From Spirogloea muscicola (lineage: Eukaryota; Streptophyta; Zygnematophyceae; Spirogloeales; Spirogloeaceae), in assembly GCA_009602725.1 (NCBI GenBank), contig WELB01000174.1:282376-305209 (forward strand): 22,834 nucleotides of DNA. The letters run 5' to 3'. A program made the position numbers and the translations under genes. Of this stretch, positions 1 through 9,700 are shown in pieces. Every line of letters starts with the position of its first letter. Within the stretch, counting starts at the first letter, position 1. A model generated the notes under the pieces. It was given only the letters and a program-made list of their open reading frames with translations. It had not been told where the DNA came from and searched no databases.

Positions 1-71
<71 letters not shown>

Positions 72-82
72 GCGCGCGCGCA
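1..82. repeat. Compound (CA)n(CG)n microsatellite
   Basis: The window opens with about 28 uninterrupted CA units that switch abruptly to about 12 CG units. The left side is cut by the window edge, so the true length is unknown. Alternating purine-pyrimidine DNA of this kind is the classic left-handed (Z-DNA) former. It lies just upstream of the first recognisable exon, probably in an intron or the 5' flank of the RGG-rich gene. Confidence 0.97.
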
Positions 83-150
83 ATCTTCGTGTGTGCTGAG
101 TGCGCTAACTATGTTTCCTCACTTGCCATGCTCTGCGGGCGGCTCGGCAG

Positions 151-1951
151 GGCGAGGCGGCGAGCCTAACGTGGATGAAGGTGCACGAGCGCAGCAGCTG
201 CCTTTCTTACGAGTACCAGACCGATGATGACGACTCCACCGCGAGGGCTGGCGAGCGGCTAGCAGAGGTGGACTTGGACCAGATCGCCGAGTTTGGGCGG
301 CTGCTCACACGCCGCCCGCCGGTCGCCAACCTCTCGCACCGCGACGCGCTCGGCCTCTGCCTGCGGCATGCGCTTGCCTACCTTCGCGACACCACCGAGC
401 CTGTCGTTCCCGGCAGCTCCCTCACCTGTAGGCGCCTCTGCCACCCGTATCTCCACCTCCCTCTACTTGTCTTCCCCTACGCTTAGCTGTGGCATCAGCC
501 TCTCAAGCACGTGCGGCGGCGCCACCTGCAGACTCGCGTGTCAAGGAGCGGCTGGGCCGCATCCTCGACTCCGACTACTTCACAATGCAGGCAGAGATGC
601 AGACGGTGAGCCACCGCAGCGCAGCTGCCGCCAAGGCAAAGGCCGCACTGGGCCACTTTGGCGGCGACGACGATGACGAGGATGCAGGCGACGTCGGCCA
701 TGTCGGAGACGGAGTTGCCCAGCCGGATGAGAAGCAGCCGCCACCGCCACCACTGCCGCTAACGCAGGCGCAGGCAGCTTCGCCGGCATTCTATGCGCCA
801 CAGGCGAGGCCACACCCACCCTCCCTCCCCTCTCCCTTCACCTCCCTCCTCTTCCTTCCTCCTTTCTGAGCAGCTGCATGCAGCGTCTCTGAGGAAGTGC
901 AGGCCGAGCATGGCGGGCAGGCGGCACCAATGTACGTGCCTGCCGGAGCCACAGCTGAATACATGGGCAGCGGTGGTCGTGCCGTGAGCCTGGGCATGCC
1001 ATTGGCGAAAGCGCCGCCGATCCTCATCGGCGCCGGCTTTGCGGCTGATGGCAGTGGCGGTTATGCATTCCACGACCCTGCAGTGGTACCGCCAAACCTG
1101 GCCACCACCTTCAGTGACTATCATGCATTCCTGATGTTGCTATTTCTGAGCACACTGTCTAGTTCTGTATGCCACATCTGAGAGACTGGCAGTGGCTGTG
1201 GCACATTCGCAGCATGCATATGCACCATCGCCACAGTCACTGCCTCTGCCGCCGACGCCACCGTTGCCGCTGTCGCCGCTGCAACAGCAGCAGCAGCCTT
1301 TTCCACGGCCGGTGGAGGACACCATGGAGGGAAATGGCAGCTCGTCTGTGCTTGAGGACAGCAGCACCATGCAGCAGGGCACCGCAGTGCAACCGCCAAC
1401 CATGCCGCAGTCGCCGCAGCAGCCGCCGCTCCTGGGCAGTGGCCCACGGGGCGGGGGCGGAGGCAACCGTGGCGGCAGTCGTGGAGGGTACTACGGGAAT
1501 GGACAGCGCGGCAGCGGGCGGGCGCCTTATGGCGGCGGCATGCGCGGGGGCGGTGGTGGCGGCGGGCGCGGTGGCGGTGGTCGTTACGGCGGACGCGGAT
1601 ATGACCAGCAGCAACAATCGGCACAAATGAGCAACAGCAGCACTGGCGGCGGGTATCAGCAGAGCAGGTGATCTCTATTAGCAATAAATAACTCCATTAC
1701 TCTTACGTCATAACGTGGATGTCAGGGCTTGTCAGCAAGTATAGCCAACACCATCCTTGGCGGCTCGATGCTGCAGAGATGGCGGCGGACGGGGTCGAGG
1801 GGTACACCGCGGTAGCAGCGGCGGCAGGGGCCCGCCTGGCCCTCGCGGCGGAAGCACCAGTCGCAGTGGCGGCCTGGATGGCAACAGCGGCGGCACTGGA
1901 GACAATGCAGCTCCGAGCAATGCCGCGCCTCTGCAACCTGATACAGCTTGA
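151..1951 (+). CDS. RGG-rich, probably RNA-binding protein of unknown family (5' end uncertain)
   Basis: I do not recognise the family. Five exons join in phase: 151-427, 532-803, 903-1113, 1193-1667 and 1777-1951, about 469 residues. The N-terminal 100 residues look like an ordered helical domain (VDLDQIAEFGRLL, then SHRDALGLCLRHALAYLRD, then RVKERLGRILDSDYF). An acidic DDDDED patch, a proline-rich stretch and a glutamine/proline segment follow. The last third is a dense glycine/arginine region with many RGG and GGRG units split across the last two exons, typical of RNA-binding and condensate proteins. Exon 1 may start at the acceptor CAG ending at 150, which would place the true N-terminus beyond the window; otherwise the ATG at 175 is the start. 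Intron 2 begins with GC instead of GT (CAG/GCGAGG at 804). The RGG tail alone does not identify the function. Confidence 0.72.
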
Positions 1952-2453
1952 TCGGTTCGGCTGGCGGCTTTGCAGCGCAGCGAGCAGAGCTCTGTGTACA
2001 CGCGCATCCATTTGTTGCTTTATACAGCAGAACGGCTGTCCACCAACTCAGAGGTGCTCTTATTCTGGCCATCTGGTGTATAAGGCTGCCAAAACAGCTG
2101 CCGCTGGGTATGCTCAGCGCTCCTGCGTGCTGCTGCTGGCGTGCCCAAGTATTTGCACTGGCTTTGGAGTATGCCTTCCTTTGGCAGCTGCCGCAGACTA
2201 ACTGCTCGGGGTTAGCTGCCAACGTTGGTGCTTAGCCTTCTGCTTGCGATCTCGCAGCCTCAAGGGACCTTGAGAGACTTAGTTGACCTAGCTGTTAGAC
2301 CTAGTTGACATAACGTCGTTCTTAGATGTTACTTTCTTCCCATTTATTTAGCACCAACTGGGAATGTGGAACACTGGCCAGGCCGACAAGCCAGAGCTCC
2401 TTGAAGCATGGCAGCTTTGCTGATGGATGCCATTGAATGCTAGCCGCTTGTGG
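1952..2453. other. Convergent 3' spacer between the RGG-rich gene and the NAPRT gene
   Basis: About 500 bases separate two facing stop codons. No coding exon is supported here; long frames on either strand lack family features. It holds a short perfect inverted repeat (CTCAAGG, 2-base loop, CCTTGAG) near 2259-2274, then two loosely repeated TTAG..GACCTAG units around 2280-2305. I saw no TGTAA polyadenylation motif for either gene. Confidence 0.6.
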
Positions 2454-5400
2454 TCAGGTCAGCTCGCCGACTGGTGCCTCACTGAGCCACAAGTGGTGGA
2501 TGAAGTCGTAGAGGCTGTCGCTCACACTCACCTGCGCAAGGCAAAAGCCGGAAACTTATGGCAACATGAGGATGTACAGCATTGTGCATTAAGCAACAAC
2601 TTGGCAATGTCAGCATCAGTGTAAAAAATTGCTCAGCTCAGCACCTGAGCTTAGCGCGTGGTGGGAAGCTCACCTTGTAGGGCGTAGGATTGAGGGCGCG
2701 GAGATGGTCAGGTCGCACGGCGGCCAGCTGGCGTGCGCAGGTTGCCCGCACCTCCTCCAGGCTTGGCAGCTGCTCCGCCACGCCACCTGTGCAACCCCGT
2801 GCTTAAGTTCATGGCTGCAGCTGTGATGTGGAGGGGCTTGATGACCACTATGGGAGTTGGGCTCTGACAGCTATTACAGACTTACCGCCAGCCCAGTAGG
2901 TGTGATGCAGCGGCTCAACCCGGCTTGGCACAACATGTGCACGCTTCGACTCAAGGAATGGGTGCCGGCACAGGATGCGCTCACCAGCCTGCACCGCCGC
3001 GGAGTCCACTTTGTAAGGGCTTAGCACCTCGTGATTAACTAGTGCATGGGTTCGAGTTTAGAGTCGAATTTGGGGCTCAAGCGCAAATCTTGCGGAACGG
3101 CTTTGTCATTAGCCGTGCATGTGAGACTTTGTGCTTGAAGGATCACACCCACCTGTCCTCAAATTTGCCTGACTTTGGATCAAGAGCACTAATCATTCAA
3201 TAGCTGACGTGTCAATGACCGGGCTATTTGGCAAGTGCGTACCTTGGGTGGCGCATCGGTTTCGCCAATGAGCAGGTCGACGAGCGCAAACCCCTCTCGC
3301 CCGTACAGGCGGTACAGCCGCTTTTTCCCAGGAATCGTGACCTGGCCATACAAGTCGAATTTGGTGACGAGCTCAAGATACCACAGATGACATGGAGACT
3401 TGTGCAGAACCATAACTCTGTAGCTTGATGTTGCTGTCCAAACGTTGACTCAGATGCACGCAACGTTAAGTGCGTCAACAGAAGCAGCAGAAATGAATGG
3501 TTGCTTATGGCGGCTTTCTGCAACGGGGATGGCCCTGCCTTCTCAACGTCCTCGCTGAGTTTGATGCGGGGCCGACCATTGAGCTCAACGAGCTTGTATA
3601 CGCAACCCAGCGCGGGCTGCCGATAGCACGTCACTAAGTGCGTGCCGATGCCAAATACGTCAATTTCGTGGCCCTGCTCCACGCCCACGCCACACCCATG
3701 CTGCGTCAGCACATTATGACCCTCACACACGTGACCATCAATCCTGGCCTTGGACCGACTACGTGAATGCCTCATGCAGATGGTCTTCTCCTTTCTTGAA
3801 GGACAGGCTCATGGACGCGCCTGCTTGTTAAGGGCGTCGAGCGTGTCCTCATTGATGTCATTGCTAGCAGTGATGGTGCACGATGCAAGGGCAGGATCGC
3901 TGAACGCCGCGCTCGCTGCCTGGAAGAAGGCCCGCGTCTGCTGCGACTGATATGAGAGGTCACCGGAGTCCAGCCGCACGCCAATGGACTTGTACCTGCA
4001 AGCCTCGGTGTACGAAGCCAGTACCAATTCCAATGACAGTGTTGAGCACAGAGATGCCAGGTGGAAATAGGTGGAGGGAGGTGGCGAGCTGAAGAGGGAA
4101 GGAGGTGTGTGAAAGTCTTAGTAGCAGCTTGTTTGAGGCTTTATGACACGAAATAGTCAAGCAAGTCATCCTGGATAATTGCTAACAGATTGCATCTAGT
4201 ATTGCAAGGTAACCCTTTGTGGCCATTCACGCGGCTGTGCTCCTGCTAAAACCTCAGGAAACATCCACCTAAGGCAAGTTGAGCGAAATTGAAAGTGCTA
4301 GACAGTCGGCGAGGTCGCACCCAAGCTCATGGAGGGCCAGAGCAACGGCGCAGAAGTTCGGAACTCCGCTGCGCATCACCTGCACAAGTGCTGGCCGGCA
4401 ATGCGAGCCAGCGGCCGTGAGGCTCCTGGCTACTGCCAGTGCCGGGCAACGCTGCGGAACACAGGAGGCTCGGGCAGCAGCGAACGCTCACGTCATACGT
4501 GTCAACGAGAGCTTGAAAGGAGGTGGGAAAAGCGAGGGCGTACGCCACGAAAGATGCCAGCTCACTCGCATTCGTCTCTGAGAATTGGTGATTCAACTCG
4601 CTGTTGGCCTATTCAGAAAGACAGCCAGCAGCCAGTACGGGTTGGTGGGCTTGTACAGACTGCACAGGAGCAGAATGTGTAACAAAACCTGGACTCCGGA
4701 GAACAAGACATGAGGTAGCCCGTAACCCTTCGCCCTTGTAAATATATTATACAAACAATAAACTACAATCACAAACTTGCTCGTATAATAGCGCCTGCTC
4801 TGCAGCTGACCTGCATCTTGGCGAGCCAGCCACATGCGGAGGCTGCAAAGTCCGAGCATTCGTGGCTGCCGTGAGCCGACGGCAGGGGTCGGCTGGCCAC
4901 CTCGTCCAGGCTCTGCCACAGGTGCCAACAGCGCGCTTGCCTCAGTTGAGAACCTGTCCGAGGGGCGGACGACAGTGGGAGCATGAAGACAGGGAGGAGG
5001 ATTTAGAAGGGGTGTTATAAATCTCAGGAATGGAAGAGAGGAGAGGGAGAAGAGGTGGGAGGTGAGAAGTGGGTGGGAAACGTGGAAGACCATGAATGAG
5101 GAGACGAAGGCGTGCGAGTGTGTGCCGCGGACGGGAATGCCGAACCGTCGCCCGGCCTCCACGTTGCTGCTCGGTTCGTTTGCCAATAGGACAATGACAG
5201 CTTACAGTGAGATGTAGTATGCTTCTACAAGAGCTCCAACCTCCAGATGACTGCAGCAGCTGCGGCTAGCGAGCCATCTCACCTGGTGGCGTCGCAGCCG
5301 CCAACATATGTATAGCGGGACGCAGAGAGGCCGCCGTCAGGGCCCTGCGCGCGGCGCAGCCCGAACTCGAGCAGCACCTTCTTGGGGCCGGCAACGCGGC

Positions 5401-6388
5401 GGTAGCGAGCCGCATTGGTGGCCACAAGCGATGCATAGTTGACCAGCGTCAGGAAGTGCGTCTCCAGCAGCTGCACCACCTGTGGCTCGAGAGAGGGAGG
5501 GAGAACTAAGACGTCCTTGCCATCAACTTGCTGAAGTAGCTGATTAAAGCAACAATCAGGGCTAATGAGCAGCAGCCTAAGCTTTGGCAATCAAAAATTC
5601 CTGACAATTGATTCAAGGAATGCGACTTGGGTTCTCGAGGGCAGCGCCGCACAAGGAGGGGCCCGGAAGCGCGGATGAGGGGCGTGCGCGGGAAGACGAT
5701 GTAGCCCTCCGGCACGGCGTCGATGCGCACGCCGCTGCAGTCCAGCGCCGCGAGGTAGTCGAAGAACGCCTCCTGCGCAGCGTCAGCCCAGCAGCGCCGT
5801 CAGCGTGATGCCGACGAGGACGTCGAAGCCGACGCCGACGCCGACGCCGACGCTGACGCCGACGCTGGAATGCAGCCCTCCCTAACAATGGAGGTCGTCA
5901 GTGGTGACGGCGAGCGGGGCATGCCTCGCAGTGCGGCGGCATGACTTGCCGCAGGTAGCGCAGGTCGTCGGGCTGGAAGCTGAAGTGGGCGGCGAAGCGC
6001 ACGCACTCCTCGAGGCCGGCGAAGACGGTGTACTCGCCCTGGAAGGGACTGCGCCGGAAGAAGAGGTCGAACCTGGCGGCCGAGGCGGCCGGCCCATGGA
6101 CAGCCAGTCTATTTAGGGTTCAGGATGAGGGTTAGGGTTTAGGGCGTAGGGTTTAGGTTGCCCGAGCTGCCGCGATTGGCGCCGCAGGGCGTAGGAGCGG
6201 GAAGGAGGCCCTCACACGGCGTCGTCGTGCGCCTTGCCAGCCTTCCAGTAGGCGTACGCCATAGTCAGCTGGTACATGTCCGTCAGCAGCGCCGTCACCA
6301 GCGGGTTCGTTGGCGGCGGCGGTAGCGTTGCTCCTCCGCCGCCGCCGCCCTCGCCGCCGCCACCGTCGGGCGCCACCGCCGCGTCCAT
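2454..6388 (-). CDS. NAPRT: Nicotinate phosphoribosyltransferase (complete, 14 exons, 560 aa)
   Basis: First enzyme of the Preiss-Handler NAD route: nicotinate + PRPP + ATP give nicotinate mononucleotide, ADP/Pi and PPi. Exons in transcript order: 6388-6216, 6072-5925, 5772-5653, 5479-5283, 5166-5091, 4912-4811, 4596-4492, 4379-4321, 3995-3821, 3673-3539, 3341-3243, 2988-2886, 2786-2674, 2531-2454. All phases close (1683 nt). Visible family blocks are [22 protein letters not shown] near residue 29, GGCDATSN near 208, RGTHSHAF near 226-233 (the family's phosphorylated His aligns with the second His), RLDSGDL near 334, [25 protein letters not shown], and the tail [17 protein letters not shown]. 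Length matches plant enzymes. The start ATG at 6388 is followed by a Gly-rich leader with no convincing transit peptide. Introns 2, 9 and 10 use GC donors. Intron 1 carries telomere-like sequence. The gene faces PCF11 head-to-head. Confidence 0.97.
5826..5868. repeat. Imperfect (GACGCC)n hexamer array in NAPRT intron 2
   Basis: About seven copies of a GACGCC/GACGCT hexamer lie inside the intron between NAPRT exons 2 and 3 (5924-5773). The same intron starts with the non-canonical GC donor. No coding role is supported, because the NAPRT reading frame is complete without it. Confidence 0.85.
6112..6157 (+). repeat. Interstitial telomere-like tract (TTTAGGG type), copy 1
   Basis: The + strand has a run of TTTAGGG/TTAGGG/GTAGGG units with a few substitutions, containing exact TTTAGGG three times. 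Read on the NAPRT strand it contains AAACCCTAA, the plant telo-box core. It sits inside NAPRT intron 1 (6215-6073). The degeneracy indicates an old insertion, not an active telomere. Confidence 0.88.
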
Positions 6389-6402
6389 GGCGGCGGCAGC
6401 TT

Positions 6403-6467
6403 TACCCCTGACCCTAACCTTAGATCCGAAGTCCTACCCTCTAATCCTTAACCCTAATCTTAGACCC
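6403..6467 (-). repeat. Interstitial telomere-like tract (CCCTAA type), copy 2, opposite orientation
   Basis: The + strand carries degenerate CCCTAA units (exact at 6412-6417 and 6452-6457) mixed with CTTAGA and CCTCTAAT variants. It starts about 15 bases upstream of the NAPRT start codon, so it is in the NAPRT 5' leader or promoter and in the shared divergent region with PCF11. It is oriented opposite to the tract at 6112-6157. Confidence 0.8.
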
Positions 6468-6749
6468 GGCGGCGGCGGCAACGGCGGCGGCGCCGGCGGC
6501 GGCAGAGCCTGGCGATCACTCAGTGCCACGTGGCAGAAGCTTCTTGGTCGGGCCAGGGCCCCCTTCCCTCACATGAGTGAGTTTCTGCCGTTACCAGTTA
6601 GCGCCGGTGTGGCGCCGTCAAGGTCCCCGCTAACTGCCCGCTCGGGGGCCCCCGCTAAAGCCCCCCGCCCCCGGTCCCCCATGGCCATGAGGCACGAGCT
6701 GCAGGCGCCGCCGTCGCCCGCCCGCCGCCGCGGCCGCCGCGGCCGCCGT

Positions 6750-6750
6750 N
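6750..6750. other. Ambiguous base (N), probable collapsed assembly gap
   Basis: A single N is embedded in a GC-rich GCC/GGC tract. The PCF11 frame is open from 6751 but contains no ATG in frame before the CID domain, so the PCF11 start codon and N-terminal residues are probably lost here or lie in an unrecognised upstream exon. Confidence 0.7.
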
Positions 6751-9700
6751 GGTGGAGATAGCACGTGGCGCGGAGTAGTCAGGGCTGTCAGGGCCTTAGC
6801 TCGCTCGGCCGCCGCCGCCGACGGCGGCGGCGGCGGCGGCGGCGACGACGTGGTGGCGCACTACCGCGCAGAGCTGGGGGAGCTGACGTTCAACTCCAAG
6901 CCGATCATCACGAACCTGACCATCATCGCCGGCGAGAACGCCGGCGCCGCTGCCGGCATCGCCGCCGCCGTCTGCGCGCACGTCCGCGCGTCGCCGCCCG
7001 ACCGCAAGCTCCCGGCGCTCTACCTCCTCGACTCCATCGTCAAGAACATCGGCGCCGCCTACGTCCGCCACTTCACCGGCCCCCTGCCCGAGGTCCCCCG
7101 CCACACCTTCTCGACGCCTTGTGCTTGCCGCTGTACTTGGCCTCGCAGGCCCTCCATCACTCAATACACACTCCCTCCCTCAATGCTCTCCCGCCCCCTG
7201 CCTCCCTCATCTGACTTCCTATTGCTGACACGGGGTGAGTAAGGGAAAAAGTGGCTGTCTCAAAGGGGGTGAGGGCTGTGATAGCCAGCCCGAAACGACT
7301 TGACACGGTCCGGAGGCGCGGAATGGCCGCTTTTCCAATGCTTTTCCTGTAGTAGTGTCACTTAGTAATCTTCAATCAGGAGCCGCAAGTCAAACAGACT
7401 AGCCGCCGGAACTCATTCCCCTCAACGAAAGCCAGAGGCTGCAGCTACTAGGAGCGCCCTGTGTGCCTAGCCTGTGGCTCCGCTAATATAGTCATAAGCA
7501 CCCTCAGTTATGCAGCTAAGTGGCTCTTACAGCCTCTCTTATGATACAGCCGCAGTCTATCTCCCTCCCTCCCTCCCTCCTGCCTGACTGCGCCTACGTC
7601 GTTGCGGTGGCGGCGGCGCAGGTCTTCATCGGCGCATGGCGCGCTGTGCCGCCGGGCCTGCGGCCGGCCATGCAGCACCTCTTCAAGACGTGGCGCGGCA
7701 TCTTCCCCGCGCCGCAGCTCCGCCGCATCGAGAGCGCGCTCCAGCAGGACGCGCCGCTGCCGCTGCAGCAGGTTGCCGCTGCCAATGGCCCCGCCGCCGG
7801 CCCCCCGCCGTTGGAGACCTCCGGCGGCTCCGGCCGCATCCACGTCAACCCCAAGTACATTGAGGCGCAGCACCGGCAACGCCTGGTGGGTGTGCTGACA
7901 CCAGCACCTCCTCCCGCCCTGCTGTGGCAGCCGAGCGCCAGCACCGCCCATACTCAGACCGTGACCAGAATAACCCTCAGAGCCATTTCCGCGCTTGCAG
8001 GAAGCGCAGATGAGCCCTCGGGCGGGCAAGTACCTCAACGCATACGGCGACAATGGCCGCTCCGAGAACGGGCTGCAAGGATACGCGAGCTCAGGTGCAG
8101 GCGTGGGGCCAGACCGGGCCGCAGGGGCCGCCCTGCCTGCTTATGAGGCAGACCACACCCCCATCTACAGGACAGAGCGGCCGCCGCCGCCGCCAGCGTA
8201 TGCGCGTGGGGCCAGCTACAGCGTCGCGGCACAGAGGGCCTACGGCTCGGCCTCTACGAGGAGGACCGCCGAGCCGCTGGACGATGAGCTGGAGCTGCGC
8301 GGAGGCGGGGTGCGCGCCTTCTCCGGCAGCAGCCACGGCGAGCAGCTGCCACCGGACGAGCCCGTGCGTCTCCGTGGAGCTTACACTCATGTCGTTGCCG
8401 TCAACACGTGACACTGTGCACATTGGCTCAGCAGTTAGATTTCCGTATGCTGACAGCTCCTTCGCCTTGGTACAGCAGGACCTGAGGACGCTCCTCAGGG
8501 CTCGGCGCCGTAGCGCCGGTGGCCATGGAGGAGGCGGCATGCACGAGCCTCCTTTTGCCGATGGCGGCTACTTGCAGCAGCCGCTCCCGCCTTCTCAGGT
8601 TGGCACGTTGGGATCTAGCAGAGCTGCGTGCACACATAGCCGCACACGGTATCATGGTCATCGATCAAGGTAGTCCGTCTGACACGCTCTTGGGGTCACC
8701 CTGAGCATGCTGCTGGTTGCCGTGGACAGGGGCTGCCGCTGCCGGATCTGTACCTCTCGCCGCTCCCGGACATGCAGCCGCCGGGCCCGCCGCAGCTGCA
8801 GCCACGTCCGCCGCCACCACAGCCAGAGCTGCCGTCACCGTCGGCAGAGCCGCCGCTGCACCAGCAGCAGCAGCAGCTGCTCGCGCAGCTCATGAGCCAG
8901 CTCCAGCAACGCAGCCAGGCAGCGCCGCCGGTGCCGCAGCCGCCTCCCCCCCTGCCGCCGTTGCAACCCCTGCACCAGCCCCCTCCCGCGCCACTCGACG
9001 GGTCTGCCATGCCTAACGCTGCGCAGCTCCTAGCGTCGCTCCTCTCGTCGTCGGGCTTCGCCCAGGCGCCGCAGCCCGGTCCCCCGCCGGCCATGTTCGC
9101 CACGACCGGCTCGACTCTCCCTCCTCCCTCGAACACCGGCACCGCTGCATCCTTCGCTGCGCCTCCTCCATTCCAGGCCCCTTCTGCTGCTCCTCCATCG
9201 TTCTCGGCGGCGCCTCCCACGCTGCCGCCCTTCCAGCAGCTGCCCCCGCCGAGTGCAGCCGCCCCGCAGCCGCAGCAGGGCCCGCCGCCCTCTGGTGGCC
9301 CGCCGCAGCTGTCTACCCTCCTCTCCTCCCTCATCTCTTTCGGAGTCATCCAAGCGCCCCGCGGCCCGCCGGCGCCGCCGCCCGGCAGCTTCGCCTCCTT
9401 TGGGCCGCCCATACAGCCGCCTCCGTCACCGCCCCCCCCGCTGCCGCTGGGACCCCCGCCTGTTCGTCAGCTGCTTCACGGGCCGGCCACCGTGGCGGCA
9501 GGGCCGCCAGCGGAGCTCCCCATCGGTCGCGAGTTTCGGCAGGAGGTCTTGCGTGAGCGCCACCTGAGTGTGATCTCCGCGCTGTACGATGACTTTGCAC
9601 ACCAGTGCAAGACCTGCGGCCTCCGCTTCGTCACTCAGGTGCAGACAGCACCCATTTCATTCATCTCTTACAGCCTAGCTGAAACACAGTGATTTAGTGA

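Larger units (their letters stand above)
6389..6750. promoter_or_regulatory. Divergent promoter region, NAPRT (-) / PCF11 (+)
   Basis: Under 400 bases separate the NAPRT ATG from the first PCF11 frame, so both promoters must lie in or near this stretch. It holds the CCCTAA-type tract, GGC/GCC triplet runs (about 6467-6505 and 6720-6748) and no clear TATA box. Telo-box elements are known from established plant work to occur in promoters of growth and ribosome-biogenesis genes; a regulatory role here is inference. The stretch ends at the ambiguous base at 6750, so its true length may be larger. Confidence 0.55.

Noticed and set aside
3040-3080. GGTTCGAG motif resembling a tRNA B box
   Set aside because: No A box, acceptor stem or cloverleaf could be fitted around it; it lies within NAPRT intron 11.
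4593-5186. 197-codon - strand frame with hydrophobic stretches resembling a membrane protein
   Set aside because: It runs through NAPRT exon 5 and introns. Only 5166-5091 of it is coding, and the hydrophobic part is intronic.
5613-6097. Arg/Ser-rich - strand frames that look like an SR protein
   Set aside because: They are out-of-frame readings of NAPRT exons 2-3 and the GACGCC repeat.
6446-6456. TCCTTAAC, matching the U12-type branch-point consensus
   Set aside because: It lies inside a degenerate CCCTAA tract in a promoter region, with no U12-type donor nearby. Tempting because the window encodes a U12-spliceosome protein, but not supported.
8696-9412. 238-codon glycine/cysteine-rich frame on the - strand
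   Set aside because: It is the antisense of the Pro/Gln-rich PCF11 exon 5; such mirror frames are expected opposite proline-rich GC-rich exons.
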